NCBI GenBank assembly: GCA_900556285.1
Contig: USOF01000075.1
Location: forward strand, 1-6,421
Direction: 5' to 3'
DNA: 6,421 bases
DNA from: an uncultured Collinsella sp.
GTDB taxonomy: Bacteria; Actinomycetota; Coriobacteriia; Coriobacteriales; Coriobacteriaceae
The position numbers and the translations under genes are program-made. Positions 6,020 through 6,421 of the stretch are shown in pieces. The number at the start of each line of letters is the position of its first letter. The stretch's first letter is position 1. Under the pieces are notes generated by a model that saw only the letters and a list, made by a program, of their open reading frames with translations, made no database searches and was not told the origin of the DNA.

Positions 6020-6421
6020 ATGATTATTGAGAACCATGCGCTGTGGGGCGAGGAGCCGACCGAGGATTATCCGGCGACGTTTACGTATCTGGGTGCCGAG
6101 CCGCTGCCTGACAAGCCCAATGGCCGCCGCCCCGCGGTGATCATCTGCGGCGGAGGCGGGTTTACGCATATCGCTCCGCACGAGCAGGACCCGGTGGCGT
6201 TTGCATTTTTGGACCGCGGCTACCAGGCCTTTGTGCTCAACTATGTGACGAGTGCCACGGGCGACGTGAGCTTTCCGCACCCGCAGGCGGACCTCGCCAA
6301 GATGGTCGCTACCGTGCGCGCCAACGCCGACGAGTGGCATGTCGATCCCAAGCGCGTGTGCATCGTGGGTTTCTCGGCGGGCGGCATGATCTGCGCCTCG
6401 TTGGCAACGCAGTGGAAGACC
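6020..6421 (+). CDS. Alpha/beta-hydrolase, acetyl/carbohydrate esterase-like (N-terminal part, cut by window edge)
   Basis: 134 residues are visible from ATG 6020, with GGAGG 8 nt upstream (6008-6012); the frame stays open to the right edge. Residues 38-77 read PAVIICGGGGF, then HEQDPVAFAFLDRGYQAFVLNYV, matching the glycine-rich oxyanion loop and following strand-helix pattern of Aes/BD-FAE-type esterases (COG0657), where the loop is commonly PGGGY. GFSAGG at 117-122 is the nucleophile elbow with catalytic Ser119. The acid and histidine of the triad would be beyond the edge. No signal peptide is present, so it is probably cytoplasmic. Relatives remove acetyl or other ester groups from sugars or small esters; the substrate is unknown. 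It is divergent from crr and may share its control region, which would fit a role in carbohydrate use, but that is inference. Confidence 0.88.
   Translation, partial: MIIENHALWGEEPTEDYPATFTYLGAEPLPDKPNGRRPAVIICGGGGFTHIAPHEQDPVAFAFLDRGYQAFVLNYVTSATGDVSFPHPQADLAKMVATVRANADEWHVDPKRVCIVGFSAGGMICASLATQWKT

Noticed and set aside
5972..6340. Minus-strand open frame opposite the hydrolase.
   Set aside because: The plus strand encodes an esterase with GFSAGG and a GGAGG ribosome binding site; the opposite frame is a shadow rich in Arg, His and Ala.

Overview
The window reads as ordinary chromosomal DNA of a high-GC, host-associated actinobacterium of the Coriobacteriia. Collinsella or a close relative is the best guess, judged from protein style, codon use and strong GGAGG-type ribosome binding sites; this is not proven by any marker here. 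Six protein genes are visible. Five lie on the minus strand, and only the right-most, incomplete one is on the plus strand. No rRNA, tRNA, CRISPR array, insertion sequence or phage gene was seen.

Layout from left to right. At 1-298 is the N-terminal part of a lipoprotein substrate-binding protein of an ABC importer (TrpX/YtrF-like family), cut by the window edge. The edge itself is a perfect 16-bp inverted repeat that looks like a fold-back assembly artefact. At 459-1241 is a regulator with a winged helix-turn-helix and a WYL domain. At 1242-1500 is a repeat-rich intergenic stretch that ends in a very clear intrinsic terminator belonging to asnS. At 1501-2904 is a complete asparaginyl-tRNA synthetase with its own promoter. 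At 3041-4975 is a large membrane O-acyltransferase (family 3) fused to an extracytoplasmic SGNH esterase-like domain, the OatA-type architecture used to acetylate peptidoglycan or surface polysaccharide. At 5210-5773 is a stand-alone glucose-type PTS EIIA protein (crr). From 6020 to the right edge is the start of an alpha/beta-hydrolase resembling acetyl or carbohydrate esterases.

Most genes look like independent transcription units separated by 136-259 bp. The most interesting regulatory signal is a 10-bp perfect palindrome, GAAACGTTTC, present once in the crr leader and once between crr and the acyltransferase gene. It resembles operators of LacI/GalR-type regulators (CcpA, Cra) and may tie sugar status to both crr and the surface-modifying enzyme. 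The crr and hydrolase genes are divergent and share one control region that contains a second palindrome inside a predicted crr promoter. I found no convincing new multi-gene system; the value lies in the regulatory details and the suspect left end.
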